Source: Nonomuraea lactucae (GTDB taxonomy: Bacteria > Actinomycetota > Actinomycetes > Streptosporangiales > Streptosporangiaceae). Taken from it: a DNA stretch of 37,492 nucleotides. Positions 14,820 to 22,251 of the stretch are shown in pieces. Where the stretch lies: assembly GCF_003313395.1 (NCBI RefSeq), contig NZ_QNFZ01001065.1, forward strand, positions 1 through 37,492. The letters run 5' to 3'. Within the stretch, counting starts at the first letter, position 1, and every line of letters begins with the position of its first letter. A program made the translations under genes and the position numbers. A model generated the notes under the pieces. The model was not told the origin of the DNA. It did not search any database and saw only the letters and a list, made by a program, of their open reading frames with translations.

Positions 14820-15517
14820 CTAGGGCGATGTCACTGATCTCATGCCTTGCAGCTCGACCACCTGGGGCGTGGCCAGCGCGAAGCGGTGGTGCTGGTAGTC
14901 AGCGACGAACACGTTGCGCGTAGTCGACACGAGAGTGCGAAGGACACCGGGGCGGTACAGGTGGGCCAGAACCCCGGCCGGTCTGACTCCTGCCACGGTG
15001 CAGAGGCTGACCCCTGGAGCCATTCCTCCATCGCCTTGGGGATGCAGTCCCAGCACGTCGGCGGCGCGTGGGTGCGTCCGGTCTTCAGGCCGGTGCGTTC
15101 GAAAGCGGTCTCCGGTAGCAGCCAAGGGACAAGGTCAGTTCGAGTGTCGGTCGCAGGACGGGCGCATACCTGGCACAGCAGCTTGTCCATGCATAGCCAC
15201 TGCCGATGCACATGCAACGTCCGTATGCGTTCTGGGCCGCGACGGGCCGGGTTGTGGCGTAGCTCGCGGATTCTGGCGCGCAGGATGCCGCGTTCCCAAG
15301 CCTTCGCCGATGGGGCTTTGACCCAGTCGCTGGGCTTGGAGTCCTGGTAAGCCAGGCGCAGCTTGCCCGCGTACGGCTCGAACCCGATTGGATCGGTCAC
15401 CAGTTCGTTGGAGTAGGCGATCACGTAGGGGATGACGGTGTAACCCGGCTTCGGACCAGGTAGCCGTGAATCGGGTGATTCGTATGCAGCAGGAGTTCGC
15501 GAGGCCGTGCGTTGCAT
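14820..15517 (-). pseudogene. Frameshifted Cys-rich protein gene
   Basis: From the ATG at 15517 the frame is coding-like to about position 15014 and includes two paired-Cys motifs, LLCQVCARP and PPTCWDCIPK, typical of a zinc-binding protein. It then degenerates into Ser/Arg/Trp-rich sequence. The alternative frame, ending at 14820, gives the natural VSLCTVAGVRPAGVLAHLYR and FVADYQHHRFALATPQVVEL. The break falls on a run of four C (15011-15014); one extra base restores a protein of about 230 residues. It lies divergent to the GntR genes. It may be a dead gene or a sequence error. No exact family is recognised. Confidence 0.55.
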
Positions 15518-15549
15518 ACGCTCACAGTAATAGGGGCTGTTCCAATCGG

Positions 15550-15567
15550 TATAGAGATTGTTCTATA
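15550..15567. promoter_or_regulatory. Operator-like dyad in the 15517/15627 divergent promoter
   Basis: TATAGA-GATTGT-TCTATA (15550-15567) is an exact dyad in an AT-rich 110-bp gap between divergent genes. The repeated GCATGTA (15579 and 15599) follows. GntR proteins bind such short dyads, so autoregulation by the downstream tandem-GntR genes is plausible. Confidence 0.45.
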
Positions 15568-15626
15568 TCATACAAAGGCATGTAGTCGCTGATGGAAGCA
15601 TGTACTGGCACATCTAGCGTTCGGGC

Positions 15627-16094
15627 GTGCTCAATCCTCGCGGGCCCGTGCCGCTCTACCGTCAGCTCGCCGACGTGCTGCGCAAGCAGATCGACGAAGG
15701 TGAGCTGCAGCCAGGCGCGCTCATGCCGTCCGAGGCCGATCTGATGTCGGAGTTTGGCGTTGCGCGGATCACCGCCAGGAACGCGATTCGGGAGCTGCGC
15801 GCGGCAGGCGTCATCTACACGATCAGGGGTGAAGGCTCGTTTGTCGGCCCGGAGAAGGCGCCGCGTGAGGTGCGCTCAGGCTGGGTGTTCCAGACGATCT
15901 CCAACGACCTGGCGGCGAAAGTCGAGGCCGGCGACTTCGAGCACGACATGCCGCTGCCGTCCGAGACCCAGCTTGCCCAGCAGTACGACGTCGCCAAGGG
16001 CACGGTACGGCGGGCACTGGCTCTGCTGCGAGAGCGCGGCATTGTCTACACCGTCGCAGGGCGTGGCACGTACCCCCGAACTCCTTCTCAATAG
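15627..16094 (+). CDS. Regulator made of two tandem GntR winged helices
   Basis: A 155-residue protein from a GTG. Two complete GntR-type winged-helix domains stand in line with no effector domain. Domain 1 (residues about 8-72) has LMPSEADLMSEFGVARITAR and a GEGSFV wing. Domain 2 (about 86-152) has LPSETQLAQQYDVAKGTVRR and a GRGTYP wing. Normal GntR regulators have one such domain plus a ligand-binding C-terminus and dimerise to bind a dyad. Here one chain could span both half-sites. KorSA, the GntR repressor of the Streptomyces element pSAM2, gives a precedent for GntR control of mobile elements. It precedes a three-domain relative by 36 bp. Confidence 0.88.
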   Translation: MLNPRGPVPLYRQLADVLRKQIDEGELQPGALMPSEADLMSEFGVARITARNAIRELRAAGVIYTIRGEGSFVGPEKAPREVRSGWVFQTISNDLAAKVEAGDFEHDMPLPSETQLAQQYDVAKGTVRRALALLRERGIVYTVAGRGTYPRTPSQ

Positions 16095-16130
16095 GTCTAC
16101 TCCCGTGCATGATCGCGGTACCGTGGGTGC

Positions 16131-16865
16131 GTGATCGACCCTCGTGAGGACAGCGCGAGCGCGGACACTCCGGGCCGGCGCGTCGCTGCGGCGGTCAGCG
16201 ACGGTATCAAGACGCAGCGATGGAAGCCGGGCGAACAGTTGCCGACTGAGCCCGAGATGCAAGCTGAGTACGGCGTCGGCCGGTCTGCTGTGCGCTCCGC
16301 GCTGCGACAGCTTCGTGAGCAGGGCACGGTCGTGACAGTGCCCTGCGTCGGCACGTTCGTCGCCGACCGGCGTGCCAAGGCGAAGCCACCGATGCCCGCC
16401 TCGCAGCGGCTCGTTGCCGACATCCGCGAGCAGATCACGTCCGGCCGCTTGAAGCCGGGAGATCAGCTCCCGCGCGAAAGTGAGCTGATCGACACCTACG
16501 GGGTGTCGTCCGCGCTCATCCGCTCAAGTCTTCGGACCCTGCGCGAGGAAGGGCTGATCTACTCGCGCGGCCGCGAGGGGCGGTTCGTCGGCCCCAGGAG
16601 CGCGCCGCGCCGGCGGCCGCCCACGCTGACGGAGAGGGTGGCGGCCGCGGTGGCCGAGCGCATTCAGGCGGGGGAGTTCGGGCCGGACGAGATGCTGCCG
16701 TCCGAAGCGGAGCTGGAGCGGCAGTACGCGGTGTCGAAGCTGACAGTGCGGGCCGCAGCGGCACTGCTGCGCGAGCAAGGCTGGGCCTACACCGTGCCTC
16801 ACCGCGGCACGTTCGTAGCCCCACGGGATAGGTGGCCGCAGCCGACGTCCACGGCACGCGCATGA
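16131..16865 (+). CDS. Regulator made of three tandem GntR winged helices
   Basis: A 244-residue protein from a GTG. Three winged-helix domains are visible at about residues 12-78, 86-152 and 164-230, each with the GntR pattern: LPTEPEMQAEYGVGRSAVR, LPRESELIDTYGVSSALIR and LPSEAELERQYAVSKLTVR, ending in GTFV or GRFV wings. No effector domain follows. Together with the neighbour it makes five winged helices in 1.24 kb, presumably by domain duplication. Its TGA overlaps a possible ATG of the XRE gene. A chain with three DNA-reading heads could bind repeated operators; which ones is unknown. Confidence 0.88.
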   Translation: MIDPREDSASADTPGRRVAAAVSDGIKTQRWKPGEQLPTEPEMQAEYGVGRSAVRSALRQLREQGTVVTVPCVGTFVADRRAKAKPPMPASQRLVADIREQITSGRLKPGDQLPRESELIDTYGVSSALIRSSLRTLREEGLIYSRGREGRFVGPRSAPRRRPPTLTERVAAAVAERIQAGEFGPDEMLPSEAELERQYAVSKLTVRAAAALLREQGWAYTVPHRGTFVAPRDRWPQPTSTARA

Positions 16866-16927
16866 GGAAAGATCACGTGTCGGACATTGTCGCCCTCCAG
16901 CCTGATCAAGGCCGGGAGAATCCCGGC

Positions 16928-17788
16928 ATGGCCGACACGTCAGTGCCCGAGCGGATCAGCCCCCCGATCCGGTTACTGCAACTCGGGCAGACCCTGCAAG
17001 GGTTACGCGAGCAAGCCGGACTGACCGGTCAGCAGGTCGCCGAACGGACCGGCATCACCTCCTCGGCGTTGTCGCGGCTGGAACGCGGCCAGAACCGGTA
17101 CGCCACCGCGGGTGACGTGCACACGCTGCTCAACCTGTACGGCGCGGAGCCGGACAGGCGGCAGGAGTGCCTTCGCCTAGTGACCACCGCCCGCATTACT
17201 CCGTACTGGGCCGAGCATCGGCGCGGCTTGGGCGGCCTCGTCGAGTACGTCGCGTACGAGACCGAAGCCGAGCTAATCCGCTACTGGCACCCGGTGCTCG
17301 TCCCCGGTCTTCTGCAGACAGAAGAGTACGCGTGGGCCGTTCTCACTGCGCTCCGCTTCGACGACGACCCGTCGGTGGTGGCCCTCAAGGTCCGTGCCCG
17401 GCTCGCCCGGCAGTGGATCACCCGCTGCCCTACACCGGCACAGGTGCATGCGATCGTTGCCGAAGGAGCGCTGCGGCAGCCGATCGGTGGCCCCGAAGTG
17501 CTGCGCGGCCAGCTCGACCGGCTCGCTCAGGAGGCGTTGATGCCGCACATCACTGTGCAGGTCCTGCCGAATTCCGTCGGCGCCCATCCGGGCATGTCCG
17601 GTGGGTTCGTGCTGCTCAGCCTCCCGAGTATGGGGGATGCACTGTTCGTAGAGTCGGGTGGTGGCGGCATAATCGACCGCGACGAGCAGCGGGTGGAGGA
17701 CAGTGGGCGGGTGTTCGGACGTCTGAGCGATATGGCGCTGTCGCCCGACGAATCCGCCCAGCTCATTTCGGACATCGCAAGGAGCTGA
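16928..17788 (+). CDS. XRE regulator with DUF5753 domain
   Basis: Residues about 15-70 form an XRE helix-turn-helix (QTLQGLREQAGLTGQQVAER, then SALSRLERGQN). The rest matches the DUF5753 domain that follows it in actinobacterial regulators (YETEAELIRYWHPVLVPGLL, TEEYAWAV, later ITVQVLPNSVGAHPGM and GFVLLSLP). I prefer the ATG at 16928; an upstream ATG at 16862 overlaps the previous stop and is possible. A 7-bp GCCGGGA/TCCCGGC hairpin lies directly before 16928. Such proteins pair with a DUF397 partner, which follows at 17791. The WhiJ-like families control development in Streptomyces; a role in controlling this element is inferred. Confidence 0.85.
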   Translation: MADTSVPERISPPIRLLQLGQTLQGLREQAGLTGQQVAERTGITSSALSRLERGQNRYATAGDVHTLLNLYGAEPDRRQECLRLVTTARITPYWAEHRRGLGGLVEYVAYETEAELIRYWHPVLVPGLLQTEEYAWAVLTALRFDDDPSVVALKVRARLARQWITRCPTPAQVHAIVAEGALRQPIGGPEVLRGQLDRLAQEALMPHITVQVLPNSVGAHPGMSGGFVLLSLPSMGDALFVESGGGGIIDRDEQRVEDSGRVFGRLSDMALSPDESAQLISDIARS

Positions 17789-17790
17789 TA

Positions 17791-18006
17791 GTGCTGATGG
17801 AGATCTGGGTGACGGCGTCCGAGTCGGGCGGCTGCGTCGAGGTAGCCCGCGCCGCTGACGGCGGTGTGCGGGTCCGCAACAGCCGCGACCGTGAGGGGCC
17901 AGTCCTAGTTTTCACGTCGGCGGAGTGGCGGGACTTCGTCAACGGTGTCCGCCGGCGGCGAGTGTTCGACCTGCCGGAGTGGCACGTCAGCGGTGTAGAG
18001 GCGTGA
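17791..18006 (+). CDS. DUF397 protein, partner of the XRE-DUF5753 regulator
   Basis: A 71-residue protein from a GTG six bases after AAGGAG. It has the DUF397 pattern: W-TASESGGCVEVARA, VRVRNSRDREGPVLVFTSAEW and a C-terminal basic stretch. The gene lies two bases after the DUF5753 regulator and must be co-expressed. DUF397 proteins are thought to bind and modulate their XRE partner; some such pairs behave like toxin-antitoxin systems. Its last 20 bp overlap the 3' end of a convergent gene. Confidence 0.88.
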   Translation: MLMEIWVTASESGGCVEVARAADGGVRVRNSRDREGPVLVFTSAEWRDFVNGVRRRRVFDLPEWHVSGVEA

Positions 18007-18220
18007 CGCTGTCGTAGCCGCGTAGGTACGCCTGCTCGAGTCGCGGCCGGGGGACTGGCCGCCAGACAGCGTAGGCAGAGCCCGCTGCGGCGAGCGTCAT
18101 CATTGCGGCCACGATCAGTGACAGCATCGGGCGGTTTGTGTCAGCGAAATTGACCAGAAATAGGACAATTCCGGCGGCGTGGATGACCGCTACCGTCAAG
18201 ACGCGGCCCTTTCGATCCAT
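17987..18220 (-). CDS. Small two-helix membrane protein
   Basis: A 77-residue protein from an ATG with GGGGGG five bases upstream; the longer frame to 18421 reads through low-GC promoter sequence. Two hydrophobic segments are visible (VAVIHAAGIVLFLVNFA and LSLIVAAMMTLAAAGSAYAV), with a basic, Pro/Arg-containing tail. No family is recognised. It is transcribed towards the DUF397 gene, with the two 3' ends overlapping by 20 bp, so the transcripts may interfere. Confidence 0.6.
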   Translation of the reverse strand: MDRKGRVLTVAVIHAAGIVLFLVNFADTNRPMLSLIVAAMMTLAAAGSAYAVWRPVPRPRLEQAYLRGYDSVTPLHR

Positions 18221-18356
18221 CGCACCCCCCTCTGAGTTCGGCGGCCGAATTCCGGTTCGACGCCAACGATATACGCGCTCGGGATTCTCGCGATATGCCA
18301 TGAACCTCGGGTGATGCGAGATCGTTACGGCTTGATCCCTTGCGGGTTGTCCGACA

Positions 18357-18403
18357 CATGGCATGTCATAGTCCGGCCAAACCGAAACTCTAGACATGCC
18401 ATG
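18357..18403. promoter_or_regulatory. Operator region: 11-bp dyad plus TGTCATAGTCC motif (copy B)
   Basis: CATGGCATGTC (18357-18367) and GACATGCCATG (18393-18403) are exact inverted copies 25 bp apart. The left copy runs into TGTCATAGTCC (18364-18374), the dispersed motif also seen at 2968, 32497 and 36686. The site lies between the divergent membrane-protein gene (18220) and the secreted-peptide operon (18491). Spacing of arm centres is 36 bp, suggesting two bound dimers. Confidence 0.55.
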
Positions 18404-18490
18404 ACAAAAACCTTTACACATATCACTCCTGGCTCGCGGCAGGCGTTTGCCCGGTAGTCAACATATTCCCGCTAGACACAAGGAGTGATC

Positions 18491-18706
18491 ATGACGTTCC
18501 ACCCCCACCCCCGGAAGATCGGGCTCATATGCGCAGCGGCGATCCTCGCGGTGAGCAGCCACACCGCGGGCGCGTCCGCCCAGGACGACCCCAACCCGAC
18601 GCCGACCACCTCCGAAGCGGCCCAGGTCAGCGACAGCACCCACACCCCCAAGCCGACTGCTTCCAGCGACCCCGCATCTCCGCAGGGCGACCACGGCGGC
18701 TGGTGA
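18491..18706 (+). CDS. Small secreted peptide precursor
   Basis: The ATG at 18491 follows AAGGAG five bases upstream; a GTG at 18485 lies inside that site. The 71-residue product has a basic N-terminus and a hydrophobic signal (KIGLICAAAILAVSSHTAGA) with an ASA cleavage site near residue 32. The released part would be a 40-residue Pro/Thr/Ser/Asp-rich peptide ending GDHGGW. No family is recognised. Its stop overlaps the start of a membrane protein, followed by a LuxR-type regulator, so the three are one operon. A signalling or surface role is conceivable but unproven. Confidence 0.65.
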   Translation: MTFHPHPRKIGLICAAAILAVSSHTAGASAQDDPNPTPTTSEAAQVSDSTHTPKPTASSDPASPQGDHGGW

Positions 18707-19011
18707 CCAGCAACGCGGTGACGACCATGCTCCCCAGACGATCGCTCGCAGACGCGGCCACCGTCATCGTCGGCCTCATCGCGTCGGTGGCGATCCTGCT
18801 GACCACGACGGCACCGCTCACCGGCGTTACTGTGCTGCTCGTACTCGTGTGGCTCGGTATCCCCATCCACGCCGGAACACGATTGCTCGCGGCAGTCTTG
18901 TATGCCCGAGCTGAGCGGTCTGCGTATCGTCTGGGGGCTGATCACGCCCGCTACAGAATGCATGTCGCCTTCAACATGGAAGAACGACAAGACGTAGGAC
19001 GAAGATCGTGA
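18703..19011 (+). CDS. Small membrane protein
   Basis: A 102-residue protein from a GTG within the four-base overlap with the peptide gene. Two hydrophobic segments (TVIVGLIASVAILLTTTAPL and GVTVLLVLVWLGIPIHAG) are followed by a basic, soluble tail of about 45 residues (YARAERSAYRLGADHARYR). The stop overlaps the GTG of the TrmB-LuxR gene. It could sense, export or immobilise the upstream peptide; this is inference from operon order only. No family is recognised. Confidence 0.65.
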   Translation: MTSNAVTTMLPRRSLADAATVIVGLIASVAILLTTTAPLTGVTVLLVLVWLGIPIHAGTRLLAAVLYARAERSAYRLGADHARYRMHVAFNMEERQDVGRRS

Positions 19012-19967
19012 ACCTACTTAGGATGAGCAGACTGGACGAGCGCGTCTACCGGCAGCTTGCGGAGCACGGCGAAACCCCCATTGTGCTCCTCCAGCGACGC
19101 TTGGAACTCGGCGAGGAAGTCGTCGAAGCGGTCGAGCGGCTGCGGGCCCTCGGCTATGTCGTCGGGAACCCGCCCGACGCGCGCCGGCCCGATCAGATCT
19201 TCCAGGGACATATCCGCGCCCACGAGGCGGAGCTGTTCGCGACCCGCGCCCGCGTCGGCGAACTCCAGGAACTCTACGACCGCGCCTCCAGGCCGGCCGC
19301 CCGCGGCCCGGTCGCGCTGCTGACGTCGCGCACGCAGCTAAAGGAGGCGATGGACGACCTGGAGCTCAACGCCGAGCGGGAGCTGATGAAGTTCATCACC
19401 GCGCCGTACAGCCGACTGGGGGAAGTCCACGCTCCCGATGATCGGGCACGGCGCGACAGTGCTGGAACGCTCCGAATCCCCCGGCGGCGGGTCATCATCG
19501 AGCAGACTGTTGTGGACGACGACAAGGCGTTGGACGGCATCCGCAATGCGCTGCTGCTGCCGAACAGCGAGAGCCGGATCGCGGTCAATCTGCCGTACAA
19601 GCTGATCATCGCGGACGGGGAACGGGCGCTCGTGCCAGCCTACCCGCGTGACCATCCGGACAAGCTGTCCACACACCTCATCCAGGGCGGCAACGAGATC
19701 ATCGCCCACACCATGGTGTTCGAGCAGTGCTGGGCGATGGCCACGCCCCTCAGCGCGGATTCCAGCCGCTTCAGCACCGAACTCAGTGCGGAAGACCGGC
19801 AGATCCTGCAACTGCTGATCGGCGGCGCGACCAACGAGTCGATCGCGCGGCTGCTGGACGTTCATGTCCGCACGGTGGGGCGACGGTTGACCGAACTGCG
19901 TGAGCGGGCCGGCGTGACGTCTCGAGCGGCCCTGATTTCGCATGCGGCGCGAGAGTGGATGCTCTGA
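19008..19967 (+). CDS. TrmB-like/LuxR-type transcriptional regulator
   Basis: A 319-residue protein. The first 60 residues look like a TrmB-type winged helix (LDERVYRQLAEHGETPIVLL, then EEVVEAVERLRALGYV). A central alpha/beta region follows (RIAVNLPYKLIIADGERALV, HTMVFEQCWAMATPLS). The C-terminal 60 residues are a LuxR/GerE helix-turn-helix (LSAEDRQILQLLIGGATNES, IARLLDVHVRTVGRRL). This order is common in actinobacteria, often beside small peptide or natural-product genes. It is the third gene of a coupled operon with a secreted peptide and a membrane protein, which it may read out. It ends in a terminator shared with the convergent gene. Confidence 0.8.
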   Translation: MNLLRMSRLDERVYRQLAEHGETPIVLLQRRLELGEEVVEAVERLRALGYVVGNPPDARRPDQIFQGHIRAHEAELFATRARVGELQELYDRASRPAARGPVALLTSRTQLKEAMDDLELNAERELMKFITAPYSRLGEVHAPDDRARRDSAGTLRIPRRRVIIEQTVVDDDKALDGIRNALLLPNSESRIAVNLPYKLIIADGERALVPAYPRDHPDKLSTHLIQGGNEIIAHTMVFEQCWAMATPLSADSSRFSTELSAEDRQILQLLIGGATNESIARLLDVHVRTVGRRLTELRERAGVTSRAALISHAAREWML

Positions 19968-19991
19968 CCACCCCACGGGAGCGGGTGGTCA
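19965..19991. terminator. Bidirectional terminator containing both stop codons
   Basis: TGACCACCC (19965-19973) and GGGTGGTCA (19983-19991) are perfect complements. The TGA of the plus-strand LuxR gene is the first three bases, and the TGA of the minus-strand gene is the last three, so one stem ends both genes. Confidence 0.65.
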
Positions 19992-20483
19992 GCGGGCGCG
20001 CAGCATATCGATCTGCTGCTTGGTCGACTTCAGCAGCAAGTCCATCTGCTGGAGAAGGAACGTCTTCATTCGCTCCCGCTCGTCGTCGGTGGCGCCGGGC
20101 AGAGCACGAATCTCTTGCAGCCGCTCCTGGAGCTCGCGCTGCACCGTCTCCGGCGTCAGAGACAGGTCGAGGCCGGCCAGCCCGTCTTCTTGGCTGCGCT
20201 TGGCGATGATGTCGCGCAGTAGCTCGGCGGCCTCGGGCGCGCCGTCCTCGGCCAGCTCGTCGCTGGTGGCGCCGACGACGTAGGCCATCCAGGCGAGGTC
20301 GATGTCGGAGATGGTCTCGACCTTGCCGCCCTCGATGCGGCCCCACTTCATGTCGCTGATTGTGTATGGGGCGACGTCGTTGAATCGGCGGACGGCGGCT
20401 CGGACGGACAGCTCGCGCTGGAGCGTGTCGGTTCGCTTGCGTCGCCGGATGATGACGGCGACGCCGGGGGCAATGCTGGGCAC
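19989..20483 (-). CDS. Putative helix-turn-helix regulator
   Basis: A 164-residue protein from a GTG at 20483 with AAGGGG upstream; the ATG at 20549 would add a segment encoded by short tandem repeats. Residues about 10-75 look like a degenerate XRE-type domain (LQRELSVRAAVRRFNDVAPY, then TISDMKWGRIEGGKVETISD). The C-terminal half is a Glu/Arg/Leu helix (ETVQRELQERLQEIRALPG, then LLLKSTKQQIDMLRAR) likely to form a coiled coil. It faces the recombination operon across a 190-bp gap with paired operators and is a good candidate for its repressor. Confidence 0.65.
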   Translation of the reverse strand: MPSIAPGVAVIIRRRKRTDTLQRELSVRAAVRRFNDVAPYTISDMKWGRIEGGKVETISDIDLAWMAYVVGATSDELAEDGAPEAAELLRDIIAKRSQEDGLAGLDLSLTPETVQRELQERLQEIRALPGATDDERERMKTFLLQQMDLLLKSTKQQIDMLRAR

Positions 20484-20496
20484 AGGGGGCCCCTTC

Positions 20497-20532
20497 GGCG
20501 TTGTGGCGTTGGCGTTGTGGCGTGGCGTTGCA
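20497..20532. repeat. GGCGTTGT-type short tandem repeats
   Basis: GGCGTTGT, GGCGTT, GGCGTTGT, GGCGT and GGCGTTGC follow one another directly upstream of the preferred start of the minus-strand regulator. They may be operator units, or replication slippage products; they would be translated only if the ATG at 20549 were used. Confidence 0.45.
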
Positions 20533-20633
20533 ACAGTATCAACATGCATGTCGCGTCGCCCAGAGTGCGCGAAAAGTCGATCACGATACGCGACAGCGAT
20601 GTCACGCGAAGGATAAGTTACAACTGTTGCAAC
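20527..20633. promoter_or_regulatory. Paired operators between divergent genes 20483 and 20742
   Basis: GTTGCAACAGT (20527-20537) and ACTGTTGCAAC (20623-20633) are exact 11-bp inverted copies 85 bp apart. Each contains the palindrome GTTGCAAC. The region between is AT-rich (GATCACGATACGCGACAGCG). One regulator bound at both sites could control both promoters by looping. Confidence 0.55.
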
Positions 20634-20741
20634 TTAGATAGACATATGCATCAGCGAGCGATATTGTCGTCGTGTCGCGAGATGTACCGACAAGATCATT
20701 TAGTCGCGTGAACGCACCATCACCAGCACGAACGGAGCTCA

Positions 20742-21077
20742 ATGCCTGTCTTCGATGAAGTCGTCTGGACAAAGCCAGCGCCACGCCACGGCGCCCCAGA
20801 CCTCTCACGCATCGCCGATCAGCTCCGTGCCAAACCGGGTGAGATAGCGATCATCGCGGAGTTTCCCGCCGAGATCGCCAGCGGCAGCGCGGAGGCTGCA
20901 CGCCTCCGCAACGCCGTCAACAACGGTCGATTGGGGTTCGACGACCTCTCGGGACCATTTCGCGCCAGCACCCGAACCGTCACCGAACACGACGGGAGCA
21001 AGTGCGTCCGCGTCTTCGCTGTCTTTGCCAACGCCAATCCCGTTAGCGGTACCGCTGACGAAAAGGAGAACCGTTGA
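20742..21077 (+). CDS. Unknown protein with a palindrome-encoded tail
   Basis: A 111-residue protein and the first gene of the long operon to 30.1 kb. The ATG lies after GAACGGAGCTCA. The body (PDLSRIADQLRAKPGEIAII, later FRASTRTVTEHDGSKCVRVF) looks like a small alpha/beta fold; I do not recognise the family. The last residues, NPVSGTADEKENR, are encoded by dispersed palindrome copy 5. A similar tail ([10 protein letters not shown]) ends the collagen-like protein at 33581, so the repeat seems to have been added in-frame to existing 3' ends. The TGA overlaps the TTG of the next gene. Confidence 0.65.
   Translation: MPVFDEVVWTKPAPRHGAPDLSRIADQLRAKPGEIAIIAEFPAEIASGSAEAARLRNAVNNGRLGFDDLSGPFRASTRTVTEHDGSKCVRVFAVFANANPVSGTADEKENR
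21041..21060 (+). repeat. Dispersed palindrome, copy 5 (closest to consensus)
   Basis: CGTTAGCGGTACCGCTGACG is perfect except for a T-G wobble at positions 4 and 17. It is immediately followed by the AAAAGGAG ribosome site and, 13 nt on, the TTG start at 21074, while still coding for the tail of the previous gene. Confidence 0.8.
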
Positions 21078-22057
21078 CTGTCATCACCTTCACCCGTGAG
21101 CAGCGCATCGCCCACCTGGCCATGGACGCCGCCGAACACCGGCTCTGCGGCATCGGAGTCCTCTCTCGCCACCGGCTGATTCAAGCGCTGATCGACGACA
21201 CCGCCGAAGCCGACCGGCTCATCAACTCGGTCACCGAGCAGATCGAGAACAACCCCGTCTATCTAGTCACGATCGCCATCCTGGACAACCCGGTCGCCCT
21301 GGCTGCCGCCAGCGCCACCGACCTGGCCGACAAGCTGACCACCTTCCTGGCCCTGTACAAAGAGCTGCCGTGCAAGGTCGAAATCGACCTGGAGCAGGGC
21401 GACGGCCACGTCTACCCGCAGACGGGCGGCACCATCGCCATCTCCGTTCGTGAGATCGCGCCCACCTACACCGTCACCTGGATGACGAAGTGGGGGCAGC
21501 GGACCCGGCTGGACATCACCCGCAGCCTCTTCGACCGGAGGCTCGGCAAGAACCTCGGGCACCGGGCCGCACTCCCGTCCGGCGACGACCACCGGGTATG
21601 GGACATCGCCGTCCACGACAAGCACAACAGCGACGTCACCAACACGTTCGAGGTTCTCACCGGTGTCCGCAAGCCGGCCGACCGGGTGCCCTTCGCCGAA
21701 GCCCACATCGCGCTCGGCAGCGACACCGAGACGGTCATCCGCCACCTCGACGGCCTCGTCCAGCGGCACCCGCACCTGTGGGAGAGCTCGGCGCACGGCC
21801 TCTACCGCGTCTACCGGTACAAGGCCGCCGGCTACAGCGGCAGCATGATCGAGATCTGGAGCCAAGACCGCGGGCTGGTTGCGCTGTTCATCTCGCCGCT
21901 GGCGAAGGCGGTCCACCGCATCAACTGCATCGCGCTCAGCCTGCCGCTAACCACCACGCCGGACGCGGTCGATCGCCTGATCCGCGTTGCGCGGGGCTTC
22001 GCCGACTCCCCGCGCCGCGTCCTCCGCGAGTGGGCCGCCGGAGAGGTGACCGCGTGA
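21074..22057 (+). CDS. Unknown 327-residue protein
   Basis: It starts at a TTG overlapping the previous stop, with AAAAGGAGAA at ideal spacing. The helical N-terminal third (EQRIAHLAMDAAEHRLCGIG, later LINSVTEQIENN) is followed by mixed sequence with several Trp and Tyr residues (SMIEIWSQDRGLVALFISPL). No family is recognised. Strong GC3 bias and tight coupling on both sides (TTGA, then GTGA) show a real gene. Its position, ahead of YqaJ and RecT, suggests a recombination- or replication-linked accessory role. Confidence 0.6.
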   Translation: MTVITFTREQRIAHLAMDAAEHRLCGIGVLSRHRLIQALIDDTAEADRLINSVTEQIENNPVYLVTIAILDNPVALAAASATDLADKLTTFLALYKELPCKVEIDLEQGDGHVYPQTGGTIAISVREIAPTYTVTWMTKWGQRTRLDITRSLFDRRLGKNLGHRAALPSGDDHRVWDIAVHDKHNSDVTNTFEVLTGVRKPADRVPFAEAHIALGSDTETVIRHLDGLVQRHPHLWESSAHGLYRVYRYKAAGYSGSMIEIWSQDRGLVALFISPLAKAVHRINCIALSLPLTTTPDAVDRLIRVARGFADSPRRVLREWAAGEVTA

Positions 22058-22251
22058 AGCGGCTGTTCCCGTTCCCGGTCGACGATGAGATAGCAGGCAT
22101 GCTCCGCGCGATCTCTGCGGACCACCCGAGCGACCCGGTGTTCCGGACGCGGCACCGGCCGCCGTGGCGCGACCCCGCCAACCCGGCTGAGCAGGCCATG
22201 ACCCCCTTCGATGAGTGGCTCTACCACCGCGAGCAGAAAGACCTGAACTGA
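22054..22251 (+). CDS. Small unknown protein
   Basis: A 65-residue protein from a GTG in a GTGA overlap. It has the Pro/Arg-rich centre FRTRHRPPWRDPANPAEQ and an aromatic C-terminus. No family is recognised. Its TGA shares one base with the next ATG (TGATG), so translation is coupled to 22251-22637. It is typical of the small accessory genes packed into phage early operons. Confidence 0.55.
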   Translation: MKRLFPFPVDDEIAGMLRAISADHPSDPVFRTRHRPPWRDPANPAEQAMTPFDEWLYHREQKDLN

